64,000 bases of DNA, from NCBI GenBank assembly GCA_020073345.1, contig JAIQFI010000014.1, forward strand, positions 1 to 64,000, read 5' to 3'. The position numbers were made by a program, and so were the translations under genes. The notes beneath the pieces are model-generated. The model worked only from the letters and a program-made list of their open reading frames with translations. It was not told the origin of the DNA and searched no databases. Position 1 is the stretch's first letter, and the number at the start of each line of letters is the position of its first letter. The DNA comes from Terriglobia bacterium. GTDB lineage: Bacteria; Acidobacteriota; Terriglobia; Bryobacterales; Bryobacteraceae. Below are positions 16,565 to 26,130 of the stretch, one piece after another.

Positions 16565-17806
16565 GTGAAATCCCAAGCTTCCTTCTTCGAGGCCGCCAAG
16601 GTCGCACTGGATTCGCTGCGCGGCAGCAAACTGCGGAGTTTCCTGACCCTTTTGGGCATTATTCTCTCCACCACGACGCTGATTTCGGTGATGTCAGTGA
16701 TCCACGGGATGGACACGGTGGTGGCCACCAGCGCCTCCACCATGGGAACGGAAGGGTTCCGGGTGCTGCGCTTCGCGTTCATTGCCAACTGGGACCCCAA
16801 GAAGTTCCTGGAGTACCAGCGCAAGAACCCGCAGCTTTCTCTCGAAGAATACGATTTCCTGAAAAGCCGGGTCACTTTGGTGAAGGAAATGAGTCCCTCC
16901 TCCCAGCGCAGCGTCAAGGTGACGTTCGAGGGAGACCTGGTGGATGGAGTCGCGCTGATTTCTTTTAACTCGACTGGCGCTACTTTGTCCAATACCGAGA
17001 TCGAGACGGGCCGCATGTTCACGCAAACCGAAGACGATCGTCACGTCGAGGTAGTGGTGCTGGGAGCCGATCTGAAAAACCGATTCTTTCCGAACGTGGA
17101 TCCGATCGGAAAGACCGTTCAAATCGATGGCCGTCCGTTTCAAGTGATCGGAGTGGCCAAGTCCAAGGGAAGCGTGTTCGGGCAGTCCCAGGACAATTTC
17201 GTGTCCATCCCCATCCAGACCCATGTCAAGATATACGGGGCCAGGAGTGGTCTGCAATACAACTTCTCGGCGTTGAGCAAGGACCGGATGACGGAGGCGG
17301 AAGACGAGATTCGCGTGCTGCTGCGCGCGTCGCGGCACCTGCGGCCGGATCAGGACGACACCTTCATGATTATTTCCTCGGATACGCTGATCGCGGCGTG
17401 GAACAGCTTGACGGGCGCGATCGCGGCGGCCGCCGTGGGCATCGTCAGCGTGTTCATGGTGGTGGGCGGGGTGGTGATCATGAACATCATGCTGGCCGTG
17501 GTGAGCGAGCGCACGCGCGAGATCGGCGTACGCAAGAGCGTGGGCGCGCGCCGGCAGGACATCCTGAATCAGTTCCTGGTGGAATCGTCCACGCTGGCCG
17601 GCATTGGCGGATTGATCGGCGTCACCATTTCCTGGCTGATCGCGCTGATTGTCCGCAACACCACGCTGGTTCCCATGGAAACTCCGCTCAACGGCGTGAT
17701 CATCGGGGTAGCGCTATCGGTGGTGGTGGGATTGTTTTTCGGAATTTATCCGGCGCGGCGGGCGTCCCGTCTGGACCCCATCGTGGCCTTGCGGTCGGAA
17801 AATTGA
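16565..17806 (+). CDS. MacB/FtsX-type ABC transporter permease
   Basis: A 413-residue permease with the MacB layout: first membrane helix at about 20-45, a large periplasmic domain, then three C-terminal helices in the FtsX domain with the signature ERTREIGVRKSVGARRQDI. It starts with GTG. The next gene, 19 bp downstream, is a second permease of the same type, so the two may form a heterodimer. Neither gene nor its neighbours encode the ATPase that MacB-type systems need, so the energy source must be encoded elsewhere. Confidence 0.9.
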   Translation: MKSQASFFEAAKVALDSLRGSKLRSFLTLLGIILSTTTLISVMSVIHGMDTVVATSASTMGTEGFRVLRFAFIANWDPKKFLEYQRKNPQLSLEEYDFLKSRVTLVKEMSPSSQRSVKVTFEGDLVDGVALISFNSTGATLSNTEIETGRMFTQTEDDRHVEVVVLGADLKNRFFPNVDPIGKTVQIDGRPFQVIGVAKSKGSVFGQSQDNFVSIPIQTHVKIYGARSGLQYNFSALSKDRMTEAEDEIRVLLRASRHLRPDQDDTFMIISSDTLIAAWNSLTGAIAAAAVGIVSVFMVVGGVVIMNIMLAVVSERTREIGVRKSVGARRQDILNQFLVESSTLAGIGGLIGVTISWLIALIVRNTTLVPMETPLNGVIIGVALSVVVGLFFGIYPARRASRLDPIVALRSEN

Positions 17807-17825
17807 TTTCGGCGAACGGACTCTC

Positions 17826-19055
17826 ATGAATCTGCTGCTATCGGTGATCGGGCTGGCGCTGGCGACGCTGCGTGAGAACAAGGTGCGATCCTTCCTCACG
17901 CTGCTGGGAGTGATGATCGGCACCGGGACCATTATCGGGGTGGGATCCATCCTGACGGGCCTGGACAGCGCGGTGACCGGCGCGATCCGGAGCCTGGGGA
18001 CCAACACCGCGATCGTCATGAAGATCGGGCCGAGTTTCGGGGGTGGACGAACACCGGAGCAACGCATGCGCCGTCCACTTACGTACGAGAACGGCGCGGC
18101 GATCGCCGAGCGATGCCCGTCGGTGGAGCACGTGAGCCCCATTCTGGAGCCGCCCAACGGCATCCTGCGCGCGCGCTACAAGGGTAACGACGCGTTCCAG
18201 CTGCAGATGTTCGGCACCTCCGAGTTCTACGCCACAGCGGGCCAGGCCGATATGATGACGGGACGCTTTTTCAGTGACGCCGAAGACCGGCATAAGATGT
18301 CGGTGACGGTGATTGGCCAGGATATCTACAAGCAGCTGTTCGGCAAGGAAGATGCGATTGGGAAAATCATTCTGGTGGCCGGCCACGAGCTCCAAGTGGT
18401 CGGGGTCATGAACACTCCCGCTACTGCTCTGCCGGGTCAAAATGACACTCGCGTGGTGGTTCCTTACTTCACCATGCGCAAACTGTTTCCCACCGCGAAG
18501 GAACACGAACTGATGGTGGAAGCCAAGGACGGGCAACTTGCGGCCGCGATCGACCAGATCCGCTCCGTGCTCCGCCAGGAACGGCGCGTCCCCTTGAACA
18601 AGCCCGACAGCTTCGACATCTCGACGGCCGACCAGCTCGTGGACCAATTTCGTTCGGTCACCTCGGTGGTGGCGCTGGTGATGGTGGTGCTCAGTTCCAT
18701 CGGGCTGCTGGTGGGTGGGATTGGCGTGATGAATATCATGCTGGTATCCGTGACGGAGCGCACGCGCGAAATCGGAGTGCGCAAGGCCATCGGCGCGCGC
18801 CGGGGCGATATCATCATCCAGTTCCTGACCGAGGCCGTGGTGCTCACCGGATTGGGCGGGCTGATCGGGATGCTGTTCGGCTATACCGTGTCGCTGGTCA
18901 CGCGATTTTTCCTGCCGAATCTGCCGACGCTGGTGCCGCTGTGGGCCGTGTTGCTGGGGATCGCGGTCAGCGTGGGCATCGGCGTGTTCTTCGGAATCTG
19001 GCCGGCCAGCAAGGCCGCGCGACTGGATCCGGTGGAAGCGCTGCGGTACGAGTAG
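17826..19055 (+). CDS. MacB/FtsX-type ABC transporter permease
   Basis: A second 409-residue MacB-like permease, related to but clearly different from its upstream neighbour. It shows the N-terminal helix, the periplasmic domain, and the FtsX signature ERTREIGVRKAIGARRGDI followed by two more helices, ending in ARLDPVEALRYE. It is cotranscribed with the upstream permease. Transport substrates of such pairs range from lipoproteins to peptides and macrolides; the sequence does not say which applies here. Confidence 0.9.
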   Translation: MNLLLSVIGLALATLRENKVRSFLTLLGVMIGTGTIIGVGSILTGLDSAVTGAIRSLGTNTAIVMKIGPSFGGGRTPEQRMRRPLTYENGAAIAERCPSVEHVSPILEPPNGILRARYKGNDAFQLQMFGTSEFYATAGQADMMTGRFFSDAEDRHKMSVTVIGQDIYKQLFGKEDAIGKIILVAGHELQVVGVMNTPATALPGQNDTRVVVPYFTMRKLFPTAKEHELMVEAKDGQLAAAIDQIRSVLRQERRVPLNKPDSFDISTADQLVDQFRSVTSVVALVMVVLSSIGLLVGGIGVMNIMLVSVTERTREIGVRKAIGARRGDIIIQFLTEAVVLTGLGGLIGMLFGYTVSLVTRFFLPNLPTLVPLWAVLLGIAVSVGIGVFFGIWPASKAARLDPVEALRYE

Positions 19056-19075
19056 CGCCTTCCTTTTAATCTTTC

Positions 19076-19130
19076 TCCTATTGCTTTCCCACAAGAGCGG
19101 TGGTATTCTTCCTCTGGGAAACCAATAGGA
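19076..19130 (+). promoter_or_regulatory. padR promoter framed by a 16-bp inverted repeat
   Basis: Arms TCCTATTGCTTTCCCA (19076-19091) and TGGGAAACCAATAGGA (19115-19130) are complementary at 15 of 16 positions with a 23-base spacer. Inside lies a good promoter: TTGCTT at 19081-19086 and TATTCT at 19104-19109, spaced 17. The left arm covers the -35 box and the right arm the start site and Shine-Dalgarno. This is the expected architecture for a dimeric regulator such as PadR acting on its own operon; an RNA hairpin that hides the ribosome site is an alternative reading. Confidence 0.65.
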
Positions 19131-19132
19131 CC

Positions 19133-19477
19133 ATGCAAGAGAGAACCGACGTTTGGCAGGGCACGCTGGCCCTGATGGTTTTGAAAACGCTGAACGCTCT
19201 GGGCCCACTGCACGGATACGGCATCGCGCGGCGCATCGAGCAGACCAGCGAGAACCTGCTTTCCATCAATCACGGCACCCTCTATCCAGTGTTGTTGAAG
19301 CTGGAGCAGGAAGGCTCGATCGCGTCGGAATGGGGCGTTTCCGACAACAATCGTAAAGCCAAGTTTTACCGGATCACCAAATCGGGCATGAAGGAATTGA
19401 CCGCCGCGGAGCGTGAATGGCAGCGAGCCAACGACATCATGGCGCGTTTCTCCGCTCTGCAAGGAGAGTCGTCATGA
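19133..19477 (+). CDS. PadR family transcriptional regulator
   Basis: The 114-residue protein is a typical PadR winged-helix repressor: DVWQGTLALMVLKTL opening helix, GPLHGYGIARRI recognition region, the NHGTLYPVLLKLEQEG segment and the wing with YRITKSG. The ATG at 19133 gives the standard family N-terminus; the in-frame ATG at 19100 would lie inside the promoter. The stop overlaps the ATG of the ADOP permease (ATGA). Small PadR genes directly before duplicated permeases are a common acidobacterial arrangement, and the inverted repeat at the promoter suggests autoregulation. Confidence 0.93.
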   Translation: MQERTDVWQGTLALMVLKTLNALGPLHGYGIARRIEQTSENLLSINHGTLYPVLLKLEQEGSIASEWGVSDNNRKAKFYRITKSGMKELTAAEREWQRANDIMARFSALQGESS

Positions 19478-22128
19478 AATCGTTGCGGCGCGGCTGGAGA
19501 CGCCTGCTTGGGTCTCTTTCCCGCGAAGAATCCGATATATCCGACGAGTTGCAGTCGCACATTGAGATGCAGACCGAGGATAACCTCCTTGCCGGCATGC
19601 CGCCCGGAGAAGCGCGCCGCCAGGCCAAGCTCAAGTTCGGCGGGATGGATTCCGTAAAAGAGAGCTATCGCGACCAGCGTGGCCTGCCATGGCTCGAAAC
19701 CATATGGGCGGATCTCCGCTATGCCGCGAGAGGACTGCGCAAGAGTCCCGCTTTCACCACAGTCGCCGTGCTCACGTTGGCCATCGGAATCGGAGCGAAC
19801 ACGGCCATCTTCAGCCTGGTGAATCAACTCCTCCTGCATCCGTCGGGCATCTCGAATCCCGAACGAGTGGTCGGATTGCGCACGCACTACCCTAAGCTGA
19901 ATCTCGAATTTGATTTTTCATCGGCATCTAACCTCCCCGATTTGCAAGCTAGCGCCAATGTTTTTGAGTTTGCCGCTATTGGCGGCGGCAGCGATGTGAA
20001 TTACACCGGCGGAGACACACCAGAGCGCTTGCAAGGCGCGCCCGTTTCTCCGGACTGGTTCGCCGTGTTCGGCGCCAAGCCGCTGATCGGCCGCCTTTTC
20101 ACGCCGGAGGAAGACCAACCCGACAGGAACCGCGTCGCCGTGCTCTCCTACGCTGCATGGACCCGGTTGTTCGGCGCCGACCGCAACGTGATCGGACGAA
20201 CCGTTTCATTGAATCAGATCCCCTATCAGATCGTCGGTGTGATGAAACCGGAGTTTCAATCGCCCTGGGCCACCGACGTCTGGATGCCGGTCGGACTGCA
20301 ACCCCAGGCCTATTCTCCTCGCAATCGCTTTAACGAGCGCTTCTTTCTCGCTGCGCGCATCAAGCCCGGCGTATCCTTCGAACAGGCCCAGGCCTGGATG
20401 GGGGTGCTCACCAGCCGCGTCCACAATTCAGATCCACAAAGCGCCGCCATCGCCAATAACAGCAACTGGAGCATCTCCATCGTTCCTTACACCGATTCCA
20501 CTGCTGGAGATAACAAGGCCGCTGTGCTTCTGCTGTTGGGAGCCGTTGGTTTCGTGTTGCTGATCGCCTGCTCCAACATTGCCGGCCTGATGGTTGCGCG
20601 GACGTCGGTTCGCTTTCGAGAGATGGCTGTGCGCGCCGCACTGGGAGCAAGCCGGGCGCGGCTGATGGGGCAGATCCTGTCGGAAAGCCTGTTGCTCGCA
20701 GCGGCCGGCGGCGCCACTGCTCTGGTTTTCGCGGCCGCCGCCATGCGGCTCCTGTTGCAGCTCGCACCGGAGAACGCCGCTATGGGGCTCCATGCGAGCC
20801 TCGACCCGTATGTGATGATGTTCTGCGCCGGAGCGTCCATTGTGTCGGGTGTCCTGTTCGGACTGGCTCCCGCGTGGCAGATTTCTAAATTCGACCTGCA
20901 AGGCTCGCTTAAAACCGAAGGGCGCGCCAGCACTTCGGATTCGCGAAGGCAGCGTCTTCGTTCGCTGCTGGTGGTGGGCGAGACAGCTCTGGCCTTGACG
21001 CTGCTGATCGCGGCCGGTCTCTTTCTGCGGAGTTTCGTGCGATTGCAGACCGTCAGCCCGGGGTTCGATCCGCATGGCGTCATGACCGCGAATTACTGGC
21101 TCCCGCCCTCGCAGTACGCCACTGGACAGGCGCAGGCCAATTTCAATCGAACTCTTCTGGCGCAGCTCCGCGGGACTCCCGGAGTCACGGTGGCAGGGCT
21201 GGGCGGGCCGCTCCCGTTCAGCAACTCCAATGAAGCCGGTTCCTTCGTGATAGAAGGCCGGGCCGTACGCCCGGACGAGCCCGGACCCCATGGCGATCGC
21301 CGTTCCGTCTCACCGGGATACCTGGAAGCCCTTTCGATTCCTTTAAAGCGCGGACGGTACTTTACGGATCAGGATCGCATCGACACAGAGCGCGTCGCCA
21401 TTGTCGACGAGATTCTGGCCCGTCAATACTGGCCCAACGAAGATCCTCTAAACAAGCGCATTCGGGCCACCCAGGAGAACGCGCCTTGGTACACCATCGT
21501 CGGCGTCGTGGGCCACGTGACTCACTCCGATCTGGCCAGCGACGACGGCAAAGGCGTTACCTACTTCACGGTGTTTCAGAACTCGGTTGCCAGGGCGACG
21601 ATCGTGGTCAAGACGTCCAAGGATTCCGCCACCGCGGCGAGTTCGATTCGTAACGCGGTGCGCTCCGTGGATCCGCATCAGGCCGTATACACTCTTCGCT
21701 CCATGGACGAGTACGTCTCCCAGTCGCTCGCTACCCGGCGGTTCGGAATGCGGCTCTTGGCATTCTTCGCGCTGACTGCGCTCTTCCTGGCGGCGCTGGG
21801 CCTCTACGGAGTCATCAGCTATTCGGTGACGCAACGCACCCGCGAGATCGGCATTCGCATGGCCCTGGGCGCGGAGCGCCGATCCGTGCTGGCGCTGGTG
21901 GTGGGTCAAGGATTTCGTCTGGCGGCGATCGGCGTGGGTCTGGGCGCGGCCGGAGCGCTGCTCGGGGGCCGGATGATCCAGAGTCAGTTGTTCGGAGTCC
22001 GCGCTGATGACCCCCTGACGATTGCGATGACGGCGGCCGCGTTGCTAGCCGCCGCCCTCCTGGCCAGCTATCTGCCCGCGCGCAGAGCCGTTCGGGTGGA
22101 TCCAGCGGTGACGCTGCGCAGCGAGTAG
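19474..22128 (+). CDS. ADOP: duplicated orphan MacB-like permease
   Basis: An 884-residue acidobacterial duplicated orphan permease. A soluble prefix (about residues 1-80, DELQSHIEMQTEDNL) precedes the first MacB core and FtsX module (RFREMAVRAALGASRARLM), then a second full MacB core and FtsX module (RTREIGIRMALGAERRSVL). So one chain holds two permease halves. AAGGAG lies 7 bases before the ATG, which overlaps the padR stop. As usual for this family no ATPase gene is adjacent. The internal duplication is old: the halves are only recognisably similar around the FtsX signatures. Confidence 0.93.
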   Translation: MKSLRRGWRRLLGSLSREESDISDELQSHIEMQTEDNLLAGMPPGEARRQAKLKFGGMDSVKESYRDQRGLPWLETIWADLRYAARGLRKSPAFTTVAVLTLAIGIGANTAIFSLVNQLLLHPSGISNPERVVGLRTHYPKLNLEFDFSSASNLPDLQASANVFEFAAIGGGSDVNYTGGDTPERLQGAPVSPDWFAVFGAKPLIGRLFTPEEDQPDRNRVAVLSYAAWTRLFGADRNVIGRTVSLNQIPYQIVGVMKPEFQSPWATDVWMPVGLQPQAYSPRNRFNERFFLAARIKPGVSFEQAQAWMGVLTSRVHNSDPQSAAIANNSNWSISIVPYTDSTAGDNKAAVLLLLGAVGFVLLIACSNIAGLMVARTSVRFREMAVRAALGASRARLMGQILSESLLLAAAGGATALVFAAAAMRLLLQLAPENAAMGLHASLDPYVMMFCAGASIVSGVLFGLAPAWQISKFDLQGSLKTEGRASTSDSRRQRLRSLLVVGETALALTLLIAAGLFLRSFVRLQTVSPGFDPHGVMTANYWLPPSQYATGQAQANFNRTLLAQLRGTPGVTVAGLGGPLPFSNSNEAGSFVIEGRAVRPDEPGPHGDRRSVSPGYLEALSIPLKRGRYFTDQDRIDTERVAIVDEILARQYWPNEDPLNKRIRATQENAPWYTIVGVVGHVTHSDLASDDGKGVTYFTVFQNSVARATIVVKTSKDSATAASSIRNAVRSVDPHQAVYTLRSMDEYVSQSLATRRFGMRLLAFFALTALFLAALGLYGVISYSVTQRTREIGIRMALGAERRSVLALVVGQGFRLAAIGVGLGAAGALLGGRMIQSQLFGVRADDPLTIAMTAAALLAAALLASYLPARRAVRVDPAVTLRSE

Positions 22129-22129
22129 C

Positions 22130-24325
22130 TTATTGGCGCTGCTCGGAAGCCGACCGTGCCAGCTCCAGCGCCCGCGCTCTCACACCCCGCAGGTCGAGCT
22201 TGCCCGTCCCCAGCACAGGCAGCTCATCCACGCGATGGATGTTTTCCAGTTTGGGCAGCCACAGCTTGGGAAGATCGGTCTTCGAGAGACGGTGCCAGAG
22301 TTCCTCGGGTGTGATCGTAGGATCCGTATAGAGCACGGCTAGGCGCTCGCCCTTGCGTTCGTCGGGCAGGCCGGTCACCACGCAAGGTGAGTCTCCGCAC
22401 GACTTGCTGATTAATTCTTCCACCAGCAAATGCGGAACCATCTCGCCGCCGACTTTGCTGAAACGCGAAATCCGGTCGGTGATTGCCAGGAACCCGTCTT
22501 CATCGACTTTGGCCATGTCGCCGGTAATATACCAGTCGTCCTGGAACACCTGTGCCGTCCGCTCGGGCTGGTTCAGATATCCCAGCATCCGGTTGGGACC
22601 CTTCACCAGCAGCATGCCCTCCTGGCCGGGTGGGAGCAGTTCCCTCGTCTCCGGGTCCACGATTCGTACGGCCACTCCCGGAATCGGCAGTCCTACCGTA
22701 CCGTGTTTCGTGCCGATCTGGACCTCCTTGCCCTCCCGAAAGTCCGGCGTGTTCACCGCCACCACCGGAGACATTTCAGTCATGCCGTAGCCTTCCAGCA
22801 AATCGATGCCGAAGGTCTCTTCGAACTCCTTGCGCAGCGGCTCGCGAAGTTTTTCCGCGCCCACCACCACAAAGCGCAGCGAGGCGAACTGTTCCCGGGT
22901 GCACTTGCGCATGTACGTTCCGCAAAACGTGGGTGTGGACAGCAGGAAGGTGCCTTTGTATTTGTGGACCAATTCTCCAATAACTTTTGCGTCCGTGGGG
23001 TTGGGATGATAGACCACTCCGCCGCCGGTGAACAGCGGCAGCCAGATCGTCGCCATGAAGCCGAACGAGTGAAACAGCGGCAGCACTCCGATGATGCGGT
23101 CGCGCTGGTCGAGCGAGAAGAGCTGCAGCACCGCGTCGACGTTGTTCGCCAGATTGAAGTGCGAAAGCATGATGCCTTTCGGTACGCCGGTACTGCCGCT
23201 CGAGAAGATCACCGTGGCCAGGCCGTCGGGGTCGCCTTTGGGTGTGAGCCAGGACGCCGGCGCCACCCGGGCTTTCACAAGTGCCCAGAACTTTGCGGCT
23301 TTGCCAATCGAAGCGAGAATATCTTCGAGATAGACCGAGCCCTCCGGAGCTTCAAGCTTGGCCTTAGCCAGGAAGACCTTGGAAGTGATGACGGTCCGGA
23401 TTTCGCACTGGTCCGCCGCATAGACCATCGATTCCTTCCCGCCGGTAAAGTTCAGGTTCACGGGCACTCTTCCGGCCAGCGAGACGCCCAGGTTCGCCAG
23501 CGCTCCGCCCACGGTAGCGGGCAGTAGCAAGCCGATCATCCTCTGAGAGTCCGCCCTTCGGCGGACCTCTGCCGCGAGCAGCAACGCTGCAGTGAGCACG
23601 CGGCCGTAAGTCAGCTCGCGGCCGGTGGAATCGGCCATGGCGAACTTGCCCCAGTGGCGGCGGGCCAGCCGCACAAAGCGCCCAGGCAGCGTCGCACCCG
23701 GTTCCCGGGTCAGTTCGGCGGCCTCGCTTCCCAGTTCCTGGACCGCCTGCCGGGCGGCCAAAGCAGTGGCGGGCGAGGGCAGAGGCGTGCCGAAACAAAC
23801 CGTAACCGGATAGGGCCAACGCCGCGGGCTCTTCCCAAAAAACTGCCCGCCCGCGAAACTGAAGATGCTGCCCCACACGCGGTCCAGATGAACTGGGATC
23901 ACGGGAACGTCCAGCCCCTCGATGATCTTCTCCATCCCACGCTTGAAAGGCAGCAGGTTGCCGGTGCGAGTGACCGATCCTTCGGCAAAGATGCAGATGA
24001 CGTGCCCGGCTTCCAGCTCCTTTCGTGCGGATTGGATCGCGGCAGTCATCGCGCGCGGTCCGGTCAGATCGACAGGAATGGTACGCAGCGCGCGGAGCAG
24101 CCCGCGGAAAGCCCAATGCTCGTAGTAAGGGCGCCAGATCATGAAGCGCACGTGGCGGTGCCGCGCGGCCCATCCGACCAGGAATCCGTCCATCAGGGAG
24201 ACGTGATTGGATACCAGCAGAGTGCCGCCTTGCGACGGCACATGTTCAGCGCCCACCACCCGGACGCGATACAAGATCGCGATCAGGCATCGGACGGCCA
24301 TGCGCACCAGGAACAGCGGGATCAC
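22130..24325 (-). CDS. Aas-like acyltransferase / acyl-ACP synthetase fusion
   Basis: A 731-residue two-domain enzyme. Residues 1-210 are a PlsC-type acyltransferase with an N-terminal membrane segment, NHVSLMDG (HX4D) and FAEGSVTR. The rest is an AMP-forming ligase with FSSGSTGVPKGIMLSH, YGMTEMSP, the WYITGDMAKVDEDGFL block and the late catalytic lysine in GTGKLDLRG. Such proteins re-acylate lysophospholipids with activated fatty acids at the membrane; E. coli Aas is the model and has this order, though without a third MFS domain here. The stop is one base from the end of the convergent ADOP gene. Confidence 0.9.
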   Translation of the reverse strand: MIPLFLVRMAVRCLIAILYRVRVVGAEHVPSQGGTLLVSNHVSLMDGFLVGWAARHRHVRFMIWRPYYEHWAFRGLLRALRTIPVDLTGPRAMTAAIQSARKELEAGHVICIFAEGSVTRTGNLLPFKRGMEKIIEGLDVPVIPVHLDRVWGSIFSFAGGQFFGKSPRRWPYPVTVCFGTPLPSPATALAARQAVQELGSEAAELTREPGATLPGRFVRLARRHWGKFAMADSTGRELTYGRVLTAALLLAAEVRRRADSQRMIGLLLPATVGGALANLGVSLAGRVPVNLNFTGGKESMVYAADQCEIRTVITSKVFLAKAKLEAPEGSVYLEDILASIGKAAKFWALVKARVAPASWLTPKGDPDGLATVIFSSGSTGVPKGIMLSHFNLANNVDAVLQLFSLDQRDRIIGVLPLFHSFGFMATIWLPLFTGGGVVYHPNPTDAKVIGELVHKYKGTFLLSTPTFCGTYMRKCTREQFASLRFVVVGAEKLREPLRKEFEETFGIDLLEGYGMTEMSPVVAVNTPDFREGKEVQIGTKHGTVGLPIPGVAVRIVDPETRELLPPGQEGMLLVKGPNRMLGYLNQPERTAQVFQDDWYITGDMAKVDEDGFLAITDRISRFSKVGGEMVPHLLVEELISKSCGDSPCVVTGLPDERKGERLAVLYTDPTITPEELWHRLSKTDLPKLWLPKLENIHRVDELPVLGTGKLDLRGVRARALELARSASEQRQ

Positions 24326-24441
24326 AGGAATAGTGTAAGCCTAGAAGTCCGAAATGTTGAACCGGGACCCGGCGTCAGCTTATCCTCTAGACTGTAGAGA
24401 TTGGCTCTTTAGAGCCGCGCGCAGAGGGGAATGAGGAAACT

Positions 24442-25272
24442 GTGAAGCTGTTGTTGTGTTCCATAGTGTGTTCGATCGCGGCGGCCCAGCAGGCGCCCGC
24501 TCCTGCTCAAGCCCAGGCTCCGCCCCCGGCGCCCACCCTGCAGCCGCAAGAGCCCGAGAACATCGAACGGATGTTTTCGATCGGAGTCTACGATTGGCTG
24601 CCCAGCGGGGGGCCTAAGTTCCGAGCCGGGACGAACACCATCGTGCCCCCTTCTCACGATCTGACGCTTCCGCAGAAGCCGTCGCGAGCCTACGGCGCGG
24701 TGCTCACGGTTCCGATGAAGGGAAACACGCGCCTGGAAGTGTCCTATTTGACGATGAACGATCGGGGCAACGCCCTGGCCCCTACGGACCTGAGCTTGTT
24801 CGCCGCGAGCATTGCGAAGGGTGAACCTCTAGCGATGGACTACAGCCTTCGCCACCTCAAGCTGTCCTGGAACTATCTGACGTATCCGAATCCACCGCAG
24901 GATGCCAAGTTCCGGATTAAGACACTCTGGGAGGTCCACTTCCTGCAGGTTTATCCCACGGTAGTGGCGACCGTGACATCGCCCGATCAGCCAGTCGGCG
25001 AGACGCAAAGGATCATACTCCCGGCCGCGGGTTTGGGAATGGAGTATGTGCCGTCGAAACACTTTCGCATGGAGTGGCGAGGATCCGGAATGGGATTTCC
25101 GAATCGCTCGTCGATAGGGGACTCGGAAGCAACGCTGGTAGGCCGCATCCGCCGTCTCGAAATCTTCGCGGGCGGAAAGTTCCTGTATTTTCGGACTTCT
25201 CCCAAGAAGGAAACGTACATTAAAGGCATGCTGTGGGGGCCGGTCGGCGGCGTGCGGTGGGTTTTCAAATAA
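24442..25272 (+). CDS. exported protein of unknown function
   Basis: The product has 276 residues. A GTG start with GAGGA a few bases upstream gives a signal peptide ending near SIAAAQQ, followed by a Pro/Ala/Gln-rich linker of about 20 residues. The rest alternates short hydrophobic and polar strands (for example LKLSWNYLTYPNPP and EVHFLQVYP) and ends in GGVRWVFK with a terminal aromatic region, so an outer-membrane beta-barrel is plausible. I recognise no family. The gene is divergent from the Aas-like gene and ends 2 bp from convergent hpnD. Confidence 0.75.
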   Translation: MKLLLCSIVCSIAAAQQAPAPAQAQAPPPAPTLQPQEPENIERMFSIGVYDWLPSGGPKFRAGTNTIVPPSHDLTLPQKPSRAYGAVLTVPMKGNTRLEVSYLTMNDRGNALAPTDLSLFAASIAKGEPLAMDYSLRHLKLSWNYLTYPNPPQDAKFRIKTLWEVHFLQVYPTVVATVTSPDQPVGETQRIILPAAGLGMEYVPSKHFRMEWRGSGMGFPNRSSIGDSEATLVGRIRRLEIFAGGKFLYFRTSPKKETYIKGMLWGPVGGVRWVFK

Positions 25273-25274
25273 GG

Positions 25275-26123
25275 CTAAATCGCGCAGCGGGCCAAAATCC
25301 AGATCTTCTCCCAGGCGGGCACGCGGACTCGCTCGCGGAGCACCTCGTAACCGGAATTCGAGATGCGTTCGAGCAGGCGCGAGTAAATCCCGATCAGGGC
25401 CTTGAGCGACGCGCGGCTTCCGCTGTGGACCATGTCCATCAGCGGCTCGGAATCCCGATAGTAGGCTCGCGCGCGCTCGGCTTCGAACTCCAGCAGTTGG
25501 CGTAAGCCGGGTGATAGTGCGTCCCCGGACAACTCCGTTGTCTTTACTCCGAACCGAGCCAAGTCTTCTGCGGGTAAATAGACGCGGCCGTGTTCGGCGT
25601 CCTCGCGCACGTCCCGAAGGATATTGGTGAGCTGAAACGCCACGCCGCATCGCTCGGCCAAGCGGAGAGCCTGGGGATCGTCGAAGCCGAAAATGTGAAT
25701 GATGGTCAGCCCCACCACGCTGGCGACGTGATAGCAATAGTCGTACAGCTCCTGAAACGTCTGGATGTGACGGACCTGGAGATCCGAGCTGACGCCGCGG
25801 ATCATGGCTTGGAAATATTCGTGCGGGATGCGGTAGCGCGCGACCGCATCACAGAACGCCGGCCACAGCGCGTGTTGGGGAGAGTGTTCGGGGGCGCTGC
25901 CCCCCAGCGCGGCATCGAGATCCGCCTGCCAGCGTGCGATGGCGCCCGCGCGGTCGCTGACGCCCTCCGCGTCACTTAGGTCGTCGCAATAGCGCATGAA
26001 TGCGTAAATCGCGCACATGGCCTGGCGCTGCGGCCGGGAGAGCAGCAGGAAGGAGTAATAGAAGTTCTTGGCCTGGGTGCGCGCCACGCGCTCGCAGAAG
26101 GCGTAGGACTCCTCGAGCCGCAT
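25275..26123 (-). CDS. hpnD: presqualene diphosphate synthase HpnD
   Basis: HpnD condenses two farnesyl diphosphates to presqualene diphosphate, the first squalene step of the hopanoid pathway. The 282-residue protein has the first Asp-rich motif DDLSD at 47-51 and the second as NILRDVREDAEHGRVYLP. The ATG at 26123 gives the family N-terminus; the frame is open further upstream but runs into hpnC. It lies 7 bp downstream of hpnC and is the last gene of the hopanoid operon. HpnD and HpnC are paralogues; this one is called HpnD from its FYYSFLLLSRPQRQAMCAIY segment and position. Confidence 0.9.
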   Translation of the reverse strand: MRLEESYAFCERVARTQAKNFYYSFLLLSRPQRQAMCAIYAFMRYCDDLSDAEGVSDRAGAIARWQADLDAALGGSAPEHSPQHALWPAFCDAVARYRIPHEYFQAMIRGVSSDLQVRHIQTFQELYDYCYHVASVVGLTIIHIFGFDDPQALRLAERCGVAFQLTNILRDVREDAEHGRVYLPAEDLARFGVKTTELSGDALSPGLRQLLEFEAERARAYYRDSEPLMDMVHSGSRASLKALIGIYSRLLERISNSGYEVLRERVRVPAWEKIWILARCAI

Positions 26124-26130
26124 GGCTTTT

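Noticed and set aside
17838-19208. A 456-codon minus-strand frame opposite the second MacB-like permease and padR
   Set aside because: Composition is His/Arg/Gln-rich shadow sequence; the plus-strand permease and PadR proteins are unmistakable.
22430-23527. A 365-codon plus-strand frame opposite the Aas-like gene
   Set aside because: Low-complexity His/Gln/Arg shadow of the ligase domain.
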